Part shown: positions 1 through 10,544 of the stretch, one piece after another
How the letters are laid out: each line of letters begins with the position of its first letter
How positions within the stretch are numbered: the stretch's first letter is position 1
Assembly (NCBI GenBank): GCA_038501195.1
Contig: JBBPUQ010000006.1
Coordinates: 2,914,001-2,978,000, forward strand
DNA length: 64,000 nucleotides
DNA from: Nemania diffusa
Taxonomy: Eukaryota > Ascomycota > Sordariomycetes > Xylariales > Xylariaceae
Direction of reading: 5' to 3'
Notes under the pieces: model-generated
Seen by the model: only the letters and a program-made list of their open reading frames with translations
What the model was told of the DNA's origin: nothing
Database searches by the model: none
Translations under genes and position numbers: made by a program

Positions 1-1739
1 ATAGTTAAGGGGGGAGAGGGGGTGCCAATTCCGGAGTTAAACTTACCCAGAGCCTTGCAGAGGAGAAGACAGCGTCGCTTTCGCGCTCGATCCGATCCCG
101 GAGCTCGGGGTCGGCCTTCTGGCCGACGGTCTGCATGACGTTGGCTAGCTGCTCGCTACCCATCACACCGATGCGCGCATTGGGCCACATCCACAGGAAG
201 CGCGGTGAGTACGCGCGCCCGCACATGCCGTAGTTGCCGGCGCCATACGAACCGCCTACCACGACCGTAAATTTGGGTACATCGGCGCACGCCACCGCCG
301 TGACAAGCTTGGCGCCGTGTTTGGCGATACCTTCACGCTCGGCCTGGGCGCCGACCATGAACCCGCTGATGTTCTGTAGGAAGACGAGGGGGATGCCGCG
401 CTGCGCGCACAATTCGATGAAGTGCGCCCCCTTCTGCGCCGACGAGCCAAACAGGATCCCGTTGTTCGCCACGATGCCGACCTTATGTCCGTAGATCTGG
501 GCAAAGCCCGTGACGAGCGTGGTGCCGAAGTCCCGCTTAAACTCGGCGAAGTGGGAGCCGTCTACGATGCGCGCGATCACCTCATGGATCGCCAACGGCT
601 TACGTAGATTTGTCGAAGCTATGCCTAGGAGCTCAGGTTCGGGGTACAGGGGTGGTGCATACGTCTCAGGGGATGGTGCGGCCTTGTGCGGCCAGTTCAG
701 ATTGCTGATGCAGCGCCGCGCGAGAACGATGGCGTGCGCGTCGTCGACGGCGAGGTAGTCTGACACACCGGACACGGAGGTGTGCAGCGTGCCGCCACCG
801 AGCTCCTCAGCTGACACTTCCTCTCCCGTAGCTGCTTTCACTAGCGGTGGTCCCGCCAGGAAGATGTGGCCCTGCTTCTCCACAATGATGTTCTCATCAC
901 TCATGGCCGGCACGTAAGCGCCACCGGCTGTACATAAACCCATGACTACCGAGACTTGCGGGATACCCTGCGAGCTCATCCTCGCCTGGTTGTAGAATAT
1001 GCGGCCGAAGTGCTCGCGGTCGGGAAAGACGTCGGCCTGATGCGGGAGGTTGGCGCCTCCCGAATCTACTAAGTATATACATCTACAGACCATCTACCGG
1101 TTAGTGTAAGTCCCGTGCGCGCGAGTGAGACTAGGTAGGTCAATTGGATCCGCCAACATACGGAAGATTGTTCTCCTTTGCTACTTCCTGCGCCCGCAAG
1201 TGCTTCTTGACGGTAATCGGATAATATGTGCCGCCCTTGACTGTGCTGTCGTTCGCGACAATGACGCAGGTCACGCCCTCGACTACGCCTACGCCCGTGA
1301 TGATGCCACCGGCGGGGACCTCTGCCTCGGGGTAGAGCTCGTGGCCGGCGAGCGGTGAGAGCTCCATGAAGGTAGTTCCGGGGTCTATCAATGCCGTGAC
1401 GCGATCTCGCGGGAGCATCTTCTTTCTCGCAATATGCTTCTCCCTGGCCTTGGCAGAGCCGCCGGCCTGGGCTGCTCGCGTGAGCTTCTCCAGCCGGGCC
1501 ATGGCCGCGCCCATGAGCCGCTCGTTCTCGCGGAACTCATCCGAGCTCGTGTCTACGTTGCTTGGTAGCACGGAGATGGCATTCGCCTGGTGAGGCGCTG
1601 TGTAGGAGGCAACGGTTCGAGCGGGCGTTGTCGAAGGGTGCAGAGGGGCTCGGCGGGTTGTAGCTGTTCGTTTCGAGCATTGCCGGCTCAATTGGCGTGA
1701 GAGACCCAAGAGGTCCCGCGCGGGTCTCGACATCGACAT
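1..1739 (-). CDS. mccB: 3-methylcrotonyl-CoA carboxylase beta (carboxyltransferase) subunit, 3'-partial
   Basis: Biotin-dependent carboxyltransferase subunit that carboxylates 3-methylcrotonyl-CoA in mitochondrial leucine breakdown. Exon 1 is 1739-1162 and exon 2 is 1082-47, joined by a 79-nt intron (1161-1083; donor GTATGT, branch CACTAAC, acceptor TGTAG). The join restores the family motif [18 protein letters not shown] second donor (GTAAGT) at 46-41 follows SSARLW, so the last exon or exons, some tens of residues in this family, lie left of the window. About 538 codons are present. The N-terminus is rich in Arg/Ser with few acidic residues, as in a mitochondrial presequence. Carboxyltransferase features include [33 protein letters not shown] and [20 protein letters not shown]. 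The start is the first of two close ATGs (1739, 1733). The gene is divergent from isovaleryl-CoA dehydrogenase. The assignment is secure; only the end is missing. Confidence 0.95.
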
Positions 1740-2146
1740 TGGCAGATTAATTAGTATGTAGTATTTACAAACTACTTGTTTCAGCAATGGTCTACATAAG
1801 AGGAAAATCACTTGCACAAAGGATAAAGGTTTAAGGTTTAGACAGGTATAGAATTAGGTAGGTAGGTAAGTCTAGTAAGAGGTATGTAGCTGCCGTATAC
1901 AGAATAATACAGCGTGCATTCCCCCGAAGGGATGACGGCTGATCACCAACGCGGCCCGGCTGTAGCCGACAAAAGCCGCGTCTAACGGCTCAATTCCCGA
2001 CTGAGACCGAGGTGTGTTATACTTTACTCAGCGAGTTCTATAGCTGTACAGAGCACGCTACACCTCCCCTTTCTGCGTTCCGTATTCCCCAGCACCCTTT
2101 CTTCTGTAACTCTCATGCTCTTTTAATTCCTCCTCGTAGTCTAGCA
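1740..2146. promoter_or_regulatory. Shared divergent promoter region of mccB and the isovaleryl-CoA dehydrogenase gene
   Basis: About 407 bp separate the two start codons, so the 5' regions of both leucine-catabolic genes overlap here. A CCGAGG hexamer lies at 2007-2012, on the dehydrogenase side. Its complement CCTCGG is the core bound by FarA/FarB fatty-acid regulators in Aspergillus, which is established for that genus; use here is inference. The first part (1740-1900) is AT-rich with TAGGTAGG words, and the rest is more GC-rich. Confidence 0.5.
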
Positions 2147-3558
2147 ATGGCGAGCTTCAAGGCAGTCAGAGCATTGGGGCGTTTGCGGACGGTGGCAGCA
2201 TCTCCCCGCACAGCCACCATCAGCCATCCTTCATTCTCCCCCGTAGCAGCTCTTCAACATCAACAAGCAGTCCATCAGCGACGCACATACGCCTCGAAGA
2301 AGCACCCCGTGGGATTCGAGGCGCCCTCCACAGCCGACCTCGCCGAGCTGCGTGAGCGCGTGCAGGAGTTCGTCCGCCGCGAGATCCCCGAGGAGGTGGC
2401 GTCGCACACGGACAAGAGCAATGCCTTCCCGGGCGACATGTGGCCGAAGCTGGGCGAGGCCGGGTTCCTGGGCATGACGGCGGACGAAGCTGTCGGCGGG
2501 CTGGCGCTGGGGTACCAGGCGCACTGCGTCGTCATGGAGGAGCTGTCGCGCGCCAGCGGCAGCATCGCCCTGAGCTACGCCGCCCACTCGCAGCTGTGCG
2601 TCAACCAGCTGCAGCTCAACGGCTCCGCCGCGCAGAAGGCCGAGTTCCTGCCCGGCCTGATCGCGGGCACCAGCGTCGGCGCGCTGGCCATGTCTGAGGC
2701 CGGCGCTGGCAGCGACGTCGTCAGCATGCGCACGACCGCGAAGAAGGTCGACGGCGGCTACGTGCTCGACGGCACCAAGATGTGGATCACCAACGGCCCC
2801 GACGCCGACGTCGTCGTCGTGTACGCCAAGACGCGGCCTGACGCCGGGTCCAAGGGCATCACGGCCTTCATCGTCGATACGAAGACGGAGGGCTTCAGCT
2901 GCGCCCGCAAGCTCGACAAGATGGGCATGCGCGGCAGCAACACGGGCGAGCTCGTCTTCGAGTCCGTCTTCGTGCCCGACGCGCGCGTCCTCGGCGCCGT
3001 CGACGGCGGCGTGCGCGTGCTCATGGAGGGGCTGGACCTCGAGCGCCTCGTGCTCAGCGCCGGCCCGCTCGGCCTCATGCAGGCCGCGCTCGACGTCGCG
3101 CTGCCCTTCGCCCACCAGCGCAAGCAGTTCGGCGCCCCCATCGCACACAACCAGCTCGTGCAGGGCAAGCTAGCCGACATGTATACTAAACTACAGGCCT
3201 CACGCGCGTACACGTACGCGACAGCCAAGGCAGTCGACGAGGAGGGCGTCATCCGCACGCAGGACTGCGCCGGCGCGATCCTGTACGCCGCCGAGCGTGC
3301 CACCGAGTGCGCCCTCGACTGCATCCAGCTACTCGGTGGCATGGGCTACGTGGAGGAGATGCCTGCTTCGAGGATATTGAGAGAGTGAGTCTGCTTCCCC
3401 CTGCCCCTTTAACTCTTATATCATTCGCCGTAGCATAGGAGATGGCTGATATCCCGGATAGTGCCAAGTTATACGAGATAGGCGCGGGGACTTCAGAGAT
3501 CCGCCGCATGGTCATCGGGCGGGCATTTAACAAGGAGTATGCGCACCTGGGAGCATAG
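2147..3558 (+). CDS. ivdA: Isovaleryl-CoA dehydrogenase, mitochondrial
   Basis: FAD-dependent acyl-CoA dehydrogenase that oxidises isovaleryl-CoA to 3-methylcrotonyl-CoA, the substrate of the neighbouring carboxylase. Exon 1 is 2147-3384 and exon 2 is 3462-3558; the 77-nt intron has donor GTGAGT and acceptor ATAG. The join gives [19 protein letters not shown], the conserved C-terminal block. Predicted length is 444 aa. A basic, acid-poor leader of about 50 residues ends near RRTYASKK, fitting mitochondrial import. SEAGAGSD and [11 protein letters not shown] are acyl-CoA dehydrogenase signatures. The isovaleryl-specific catalytic glutamate sits in [15 protein letters not shown], at about residue 299. 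The reading frame is open upstream to 2012 (another ATG), but 2147 is chosen because it begins the targeting peptide. Divergent from mccB. Confidence 0.95.
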
Positions 3559-4024
3559 AATGAAAGAAAACCCAAGCATCTACGAGCGATATCATTGCAT
3601 TCAGCCGGCGTTTGGAGCCTTGTTCGCATGTCTAGAGTAGACATTGATTAGTTGCAGGCATCGATTTTGACTTATTGAACTACTACTCTTATCACGAATC
3701 TTATTCTACGCTTAGTAACTGCCTACGTGACGTTCTCAACTATGGTGCTATCGGAGACCACGCGAGGCTATGATCACGCGACGGGACTCCAATGCTCTTC
3801 TTACACAAAGCTGACATGTAAGGAGACTGTCGATCCATGAATCGTAGCTTATATGCAACCATCGTTCTTCCTCTCACCGGCTTATCAGACATGACCGATT
3901 GTCCATCTTAGCTTGCAGCCCGATGCTAATAGCCGTGATCTCCGGGTACCAGTGGCCTATTTCTTCGGGCGTGGTTCAAGTGCGCCAGGAAATCATACGA
4001 TTTTGGGCTTACGGATCGGTAGCA

Positions 4025-4199
4025 CACTGCGCATCGCCAATTGCCTCGATCGACGTAAACCGGCTTCCAGCAGCCACGGTCATCTCGCGCGCGTCCACGC
4101 GGCGCAGCTGTTCTTCCAGAGTCGCCTCCTCGATAGCGGTGAGTTGAAGCGTGATGGTCTGGCCTGCATAATTGTTTGGGGGGTTCCGGTTTGTGATCT
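4025..4199 (-). other. Possible orphan exon or gene relic, unknown product
   Basis: On the minus strand a frame without an initiating ATG at its head reads through roughly 57 codons and includes AGQTITLQLTAIEEATLEEQ and FTSIEAIGDAQCATDP before a stop near 4025. The composition looks coding (varied, amphipathic, no low complexity), unlike the overlapping frames. There is a stop immediately upstream, so it could only be the last exon of a spliced gene or the remains of one. I found no convincing upstream exon in 4.2-4.45 kb. Function unknown. Confidence 0.2.
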
Positions 4200-4609
4200 A
4201 TCATGTGTCTACGCCGAAGAACATATCATATAGGACCCCGCAACTCGGTAACCCCCAAAAGGAGGCGCGACCCGGCGCATGCAGGTCATTATCAAAGGTT
4301 GTAGGGTGGCGTCTTTGCACCACGAACTATAGCTCGAGCCCCGCATGGACTGGCGGGTTGACCGGTGAATGGGTAAAAACCCCTTTTTCTGGTCAGCTCC
4401 TGGGTTTAATGTCACACGAACCCCAAAAATGATGAGGGATGGAAAGGTGCGCGCTATTTGTCACTGAGACTCGAGGAGTGCCTTATTGAGGCTGCAGCCG
4501 TCTTGTAAGACTGAATGTTTCAAAGCTAACGCCCACGAACTACCATTGGCTAATACGTGCTTACGGTTCATTGATATCGGTAGTTATCAGTTCATAGTCA
4601 AGAACCTGC

Positions 4610-4641
4610 AAAAAGCCAAAAAGCCAAAAAGCCAAAAGGCT
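4610..4641. repeat. Short tandem repeat, unit AAAAAGCC
   Basis: Three exact 8-bp units AAAAAGCC, followed by a degenerate fourth (AAAAGGCT). Ordinary intergenic simple repeat. Confidence 0.85.
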
Positions 4642-6720
4642 AAAAATTGTTACACAATAAGCATTGGCGTCTATCTAGCTTCCTATATGCCTATTTTGAC
4701 AACCAAGTTTAGGACCAAATATGTAGCCATCATGACAAGTATACCTCTAGTGTTGCAAGTTGTACTAGTAGGTAGTAGAGAGTTCTAGTCACAAACAGAT
4801 CTCGGCTAGAATTACTACAAACGAGTGCGAAAATTGTTGCTCTAAAATAAGTGAAATATAGCCTGTTCACCTATTATATTGTAGATGCATGGCACGCATG
4901 CATCATCAGCCATATGCCAAAGACCCACAAGCCAGGTACCGAGCTGACATGACCGGTCAGCTTTTGTGAGAGTAGGACGGGAAACCGCCGGTCCAAGATG
5001 AGAATCCAATATAACCAGGGTTGAGCTTTTGCGTGTGTCCTCTTCTCGTGGGTCGTCAAGAAACTTATACCCCACCAAGTCCAAATCAGGTGATTGCGTG
5101 TAGGTTGTATATTCGATATTTCGTATAGCCTACGGATCAGGTGAGTCTCTCACCGCTTGTGGGCAGTCCTCTTTAGAGGAGGAACCTATCCAGATCACCC
5201 TGTTCACTACCCTCGTTCGCAGGCATCATGACATGAAATATTCTCTGCACCTTTTACAGAATGCAGTACCGGTGTAAGATAAAATTGGTGTGAGATATGT
5301 GTACAAGTATTGTCAGCGGAGCTGAAAGCACCGGCTTACTATGCTCTGAACTGCGAGAGAATCAGTAAGCCCTAAAAATACGTGCAAGCCGCATATATAC
5401 AGCCCTATAAAAAATTTCACCCTCACGCCAATGTTAGGGGTTTCGGACGGAAAATTCTTGAAATAGGTATACGTAGAGGCCATCTCCAGTAGAAGCCTTT
5501 CCCACAGGGGTAGTGTCATAATGGCATATACTATCGTAAAATCTAGTTATACCAATCTCTTGCGACGTTTTAGTTTGATTTACAGATTGTCCACCTACAA
5601 CATCAACCAGACCGAGGCGGAGTTCAAGTCGACAAGACATCGGAAGATCGCATCCTCAGAATCATCGTCCTTTTAGTATCCATTACTTTAACGTTATAAT
5701 AGTTATGAATATTAGTTACATAATACACCACGGGAGCACCTATAAAATGACCAGCAATGGGATAGAGACGCGTCTACTTGAGTGGGCTAGGCACCAGACT
5801 AGTAGCCTTGGACATGTCTGATCTGCCGGCTTCATACTAGGTAGTTAGGCGGGTCATGAAACGAATACTTATGCATAGCTGCTAGTATACGAAAAGGAAG
5901 AGAATTGGCAGGCCTGCGTCGTATCCAAGGTTCCCATGGCTAAACGTTGAGACATGTGGCCATCATAAATTTCACATATCTGGCCATTGGAGGAGTGCGT
6001 TTCAAGCTCGAGCCTCCGCGGTGGATTTTGGGACAAATTTTGCGATCGCCCAGAGATGGCAGTTAGAGCTGCCTTTTCTCGAGTAGGACGAGCCACCAAA
6101 TGGAGCGCGTGACATAGCTTCGAACACGGAACCACGCGACTTCCACCACCCCTTCGTACTCAGGCAGTGCGGGTCGGTGCGACTTCGGTGTGGATTGCCG
6201 AATCACATTTATATCATGGAATCGGTAGGTCAGCCATACTGTCGGTACCGCCTTGAAGTAGAAACGTGTGATACACTGAAGTCTTTGCTGGATAATAAAC
6301 CACCCCAAGCGACGGATCCGGTATGATTACCGTGGAACTACCCGTACCCTTAACTCGTCGAATGAAGTTGGCGAGGGACTCGTGGAATTAGCATGTTTGA
6401 AAGTAACTGTTAAGCAGGGTTTAGGCAAGGGTGTACCCCCTGTCTATTTGAGCCGCTCAGCCAAACCCCTGCGAGCGATGAGCGCGACGAAGTCCAGACA
6501 AATAGATCAATTCTGACACGGAGAAGAACTGACGATAGTGTCCAAGTACCTGATCGTGATTCGATATCCATGGGCCTAGCTTACGATTATTCACCGACGC
6601 AGATGGTTGACTGCAACCTGACCGGTGAGCCATTTTCCCTAGGTCGGTCAACTGCGTCTCGAAAATAGTAATCGATTTTCACATAAATAAGATGCGCTTT
6701 CTTTCGAAATTGAAGTGATC

Positions 6721-7927
6721 ATGCCTCCTCTGAGTTCGTTAACAGTGCGAAATATGGCCCGCAACTTGTATGAAAAAAAACCCGTTGAGGTTGGAAAGAG
6801 AAGGGGATTGCGCCGTGCTGTAGATTACGAGTATCATGCGCTCTCAAAGATTACTGAGAACTACAAAGGATTAAGCAAGAGAGAAGGACGAACTCGTGAC
6901 AATGCGGTCAACTGGAAAGATGAAAGCGTATGGGACAACATCAAAAACAAGGGATGTTACCACAAATCCGACGATATCATTGTCAGTTGTGGCACAGTCA
7001 CGATCAACGATCCAGAAGGCTCTCACCCCAAGGTATTAGCCATCTACAACAGCAGGATCGGCATATATCAGCTTCCGAAGGGCCGTAAAAATATCGGAGA
7101 AGGGTACCTCGATGCGGCGATTCGCGAGACAGCTGAAGAAACGGGGATCGCGGTCCGTCCCTTACGGCTTCGGTTCGGTTCTAGATCGACGCCGTCTAGA
7201 TCAGCCACCACCGAAGAGACGACAATGTGTGGCTCTGAGGACCCAGTCGCCGGGGTCACAAGAAGCCTGAGCAACGAGATCATTGGGGTTAGCGAATGGT
7301 AAGTGAGGTAGACCCTTGGCATTAGGGCGCTGGAAATGGTCAGCTGTTTTTAGCTGCCCTGTTCCCGGCAAGTCTCGCCTTTGTTTCACGGAACTGACAT
7401 ACTTCTAGTACGTCAGAAATATCTGAATCTCGGGCATATTTGGGGTTGATATTGTCTAGGTAGCTAGCTGATGTATTCATGGCAGATCCGGACCCTGCGA
7501 CTGGGGCATGGCGTAATATTCACTGGTACGCAGCCAAGCCGTGTGGCGGAATTGAGCGGGATGAAGCCTGCATGCCACTACCAGATGATCGCGAAAAGTT
7601 TTCAACATTCTGGTTTAGCGAGGCAGAAGCCCTCTCTAGGCTCAAGTTAGATGACGAGAAGTTCAGTAAGTCATCATTGCGAGATGAGAGATCCTTGACC
7701 CCCGGCTTGTGGATCTGGGATCACATTGGTTGAAACGCCTTTGAACTGGATAGCACGATACCATCATACCGCGCCACTCACAAGCTTACAATTCTGGCCT
7801 ATAAGACATCTTCGCTAACCTCACGATTGGTGCAGTGGTTCGCGTAGCCTTGGAATACACGCGCAACATGTCGACTGACGATTGGTTGAGCAACAAAGGG
7901 CTCGAGAGGAGGGAAGAGCTAGCGTGA
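6721..7927 (+). CDS. Nudix hydrolase, first intron acceptor doubtful (possible pseudogene)
   Basis: Exon 1 (6721-7298) encodes VLAIYNSRIGIYQLPKGRKN followed by a Nudix box: G, five residues, E, seven residues, RE..EE.G with catalytic glutamates in RETAEETGI. This fold hydrolyses nucleoside-diphosphate-linked or diphosphoinositol substrates; the substrate cannot be told here. Exon 1 ends ...GVSE plus TG before GTAAGT (donor at 7299). The continuing domain reads DPDPATGAWRNIHWYAAKP through ALSRLKLDDEKF, to 7665. A clean intron 7666-7835 (donor GTAAGT, branch GCTAAC, acceptor GCAG) leads to MVRVALEYTRNM and a stop at 7927. The problem is intron 1: AG acceptors at 7408 and 7459 are in phase but run into TAG at 7461-7463, and the homologous junction (about 7480) has AT instead of AG. 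The start at 6721 is the first ATG; 6754 is an alternative. Confidence 0.65.
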
Positions 7928-9122
7928 AAGATACTAGGGTATCGGCGATCACGCTTATTGAGGGGGCATATCATCATCGTAAGAGCGGGATATGAAAAGC
8001 AGACTCGGTGGCAGCACTCGGACAGACCGGCCTAGAGGCAAGGTGCAGTGCGCGGGCGGGAGGCTTTCTTTTAAATCTCATTGGCAAAAGCGAAAGGCCT
8101 GTGAGCTTTGAATGTAACGTCGGTGTCGAGAAATCTGGCTCAAGACACGCTCATCTCGTCAAGGCGCGCGTTATCTGCAGATAGGGGGTCCAAACGCGAG
8201 GGGTGAGATGGGACATTCATTCTTGTCAGATAAGCGACATTGATATACCTATGCGTATAGCATTTGGGTAACCAAGGATTGGATGGCGACTGGACAGTGC
8301 CTCTCTACGGCAGGTTGGAACAAGCCAGTGAGTGAGTTGGTCGTGGGTGGAGATGAGGAAGTTAAGGTTGTATAACCTACCTATCAGGCCGGACCCTCGT
8401 TACTAGAGTAGGTAGGCTGAACTTCTAGAACCACTAGCCACATCTATCAACACTAGATTAGGTAGCCACTTCCTGACAATTTAAGCCACGATTATCTAGT
8501 TGGAAGAGGCATGACATCATAGAGATAATTACCCCATGTTTCGCGCCCCTCACTAGCAACCCCTCACTACCTACCTAATCTAACAACCCCTCACTCATAA
8601 CAACATATGTATTATAGAATTATAGATAACCCAGTATACAATCATAGAATATGTATACCTTAATGTATACCTTCAGTGGTCAGATTAAATAATTATTTTT
8701 AATAGCATTACTGCACTAGATATGAAAATTATAATAAAATAAAAATACACACGGCAATACTGCTACTGCTAGCCACTCCTAACACTTACCTAATGTAACA
8801 CCTACACTAACATGAGTACATAGTTACACGAGGTAAATAGATTAGGTAGACCCTCAAAAGCTCCTCTTAGATCTCAAATACACCCCTATCCATGTCTGCA
8901 CCTCTATCAAAGCACCTGCCGAAATCGCGAACTGCCGCTGTCACTATTGCCGCATCTACTATCAGCGCCAGCCAATATAGACCACCACATCTTTGCCTCT
9001 TGGCTTGCGCATCCAACAACACTAAAACCCATCCTCATACATCTTCGAGCGCTTGGAGCATCGTCTCGCAGACAAACCGCCATTTGAGTAGTAGACAGCT
9101 GAGCCTGGGAAACACCGCCAAA
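7928..9122. other. Intergenic region upstream of the dienelactone hydrolase gene
   Basis: No gene seen between 7928 and about 8891. It contains AT-rich sequence at 8560-8760 with repeated TATAGAAT/TATACC words and several TAGGTAGG or CTACCTAC words. From 8892 to 9122 an open frame leads into the hydrolase gene; it may be 5' UTR or an N-terminal extension (see that entry). Confidence 0.55.
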
Positions 9123-10069
9123 ATGTCGACCATGCCAGCGCAACACGGCCACAGCGAGGCCTGCTGTAACATCGCACCTATCGTCTCGAAGGGCTACGAG
9201 GCGAAGGGCAGCTACGAGGAGCTGGGCGGATACAAGTCTTGTAAGTATAATGAATTGCCTCCCTTTTTCCCAGAAGCAATTACCTCCGACTCATCCGTTA
9301 AGCGTGGCGAGTATGCTAACTGTTGCGCTTCCCCCGCGCAGACGTCACGGGCCCCTCGGACACAACCAAGGGCCTCGTCACCATCTACGACATCTTCGGA
9401 TACTACCCACAGACGCTCCAGGGCGCCGACATCCTAGCCACGTCGGGCGCGGCGAAGTACAAGGTCTTCATCCCCGACTGGTTCAAGGGCCAGCCGGCCG
9501 ACCTCGCCTGGTTCCCGCCCGACACCCCGGAGAAGCAGCAGAAGCTCGGCGGCTTCTTCCAGCAGTACCCGCCCCCGTCGATCGCCGCGGCCGTCCCCGG
9601 CTACGTCAAGGCCTTGTCGGAGAAGTATCCCGAGATCAAGGAGTGGGCGATTCTAGGCGTGAGTATTCCCCCGCAGTCCCTACAAAGGTTGCCAATCATT
9701 GGCAACTCGCAGCACCTACTGACATCTCCGAATCTACAGTTCTGCTGGGGCGGCAAGGTCGTCTCGCTCACGACTGCCTCGCCCGAAAACCCTTTCAAGG
9801 CCGGCATCGAGGCGCACCCGGCAATGGTTGACCCCAAGGACGCAGAGAGCATCAAGATCCCCCTGGCGCTGCTCGCCTCCAAGGACGAGGATCCCGCGGA
9901 CGTCAAGAAGTTCGAGGCCAACCTGACCGGCCCCAAGCACGTCGAGACGTTCGGTGACCAGATCCACGGCTGGATGGCCGCGCGCTCGGACCTCGAGGAC
10001 GAGCGCGTGAAGAGCGAGTACAAGCGCGGGTATCAGACAGTCCTTAACTTCCTGTCAGAGCACCTGTAA
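9123..10069 (+). CDS. Dienelactone hydrolase family protein
   Basis: Alpha/beta hydrolase of the dienelactone hydrolase (carboxymethylenebutenolidase) family, in fungi usually cytosolic with poorly defined substrates. Exons are 9123-9240, 9342-9658 and 9740-10069. Introns are 9241-9341 (GTAAGT; branch TGCTAAC; GCAG) and 9659-9739 (GTGAGT; ACAG), giving 254 aa. The second join creates ILGFCWGGK, the nucleophile elbow with Cys147. The remaining triad members are probably Asp194 (LLASKDEDP) and His221 (GDQIHGW). The N-terminal SEACCNIAPIVSKGYEAKG matches the family start. ATG 9123 has a good context (A at -3). An in-frame ATG at 8892 would add 77 residues containing no Asp or Glu, resembling a mitochondrial presequence, but its context is weak. 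Convergent with the next gene. Confidence 0.9.
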
Positions 10070-10544
10070 TCTAAATAATAAAAGAAAAGCACTTGCGTTG
10101 CACATTGTAGCTTGAGACTATAACAATAGCTATAGCTAGGGGCTCTTATTGTGAAAAGCCGTACGGTCACCTAAACAAAATGACAAAAATGCCATATCAT
10201 CTAATAAATAGTAAGCCGGTGCGAAGCCTAGTGCTAGTTCATAAAAGTTACAATCACATAATTTCCTCGTCGGTTGTACAGCGCGATAACTATAAATCAA
10301 TTTCTTATAACGCCTCCCCAAAATCAGGGAAGCCTAAGGTTGCTAGAAAATAGTTGTTAAGCACCTACTGAGCTGCGTATTGAAATCATTCGCTCTCGTA
10401 TCGGATCCTAGCACCCGACACCGAGAATCGAGACAACTAGCTTTTTTAACGCCAGATATCTCACACAGTTTCGTCCTCTCCTTATCGTGGGCCCTTAGAT
10501 TTGAGGAACATCCCGAGCCTCTAACAAGTCCTTGACAGTCCACA
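10070..10544. other. Convergent 3' intergenic region
   Basis: About 475 bp between two converging genes, AT-rich at first. No gene or clear repeat seen. It presumably contains both 3' UTRs and polyadenylation signals (AATAATAAAAG at about 10074). Confidence 0.5.

Larger units (their letters stand above)
3559..6720. other. Gene-poor intergenic stretch
   Basis: About 3.2 kb with no gene I can support. It holds a short GCC-spaced A-rich tandem repeat near 4.61 kb and one minus-strand open segment near 4.0-4.2 kb, listed separately. The other short open frames have no recognisable domains. The region is moderately AT-rich and contains scattered TAGGTA-type words. Confidence 0.6.

Noticed and set aside
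2231..3148. Minus-strand open frame of 305 codons
   Set aside because: Shadow of the isovaleryl-CoA dehydrogenase exon.
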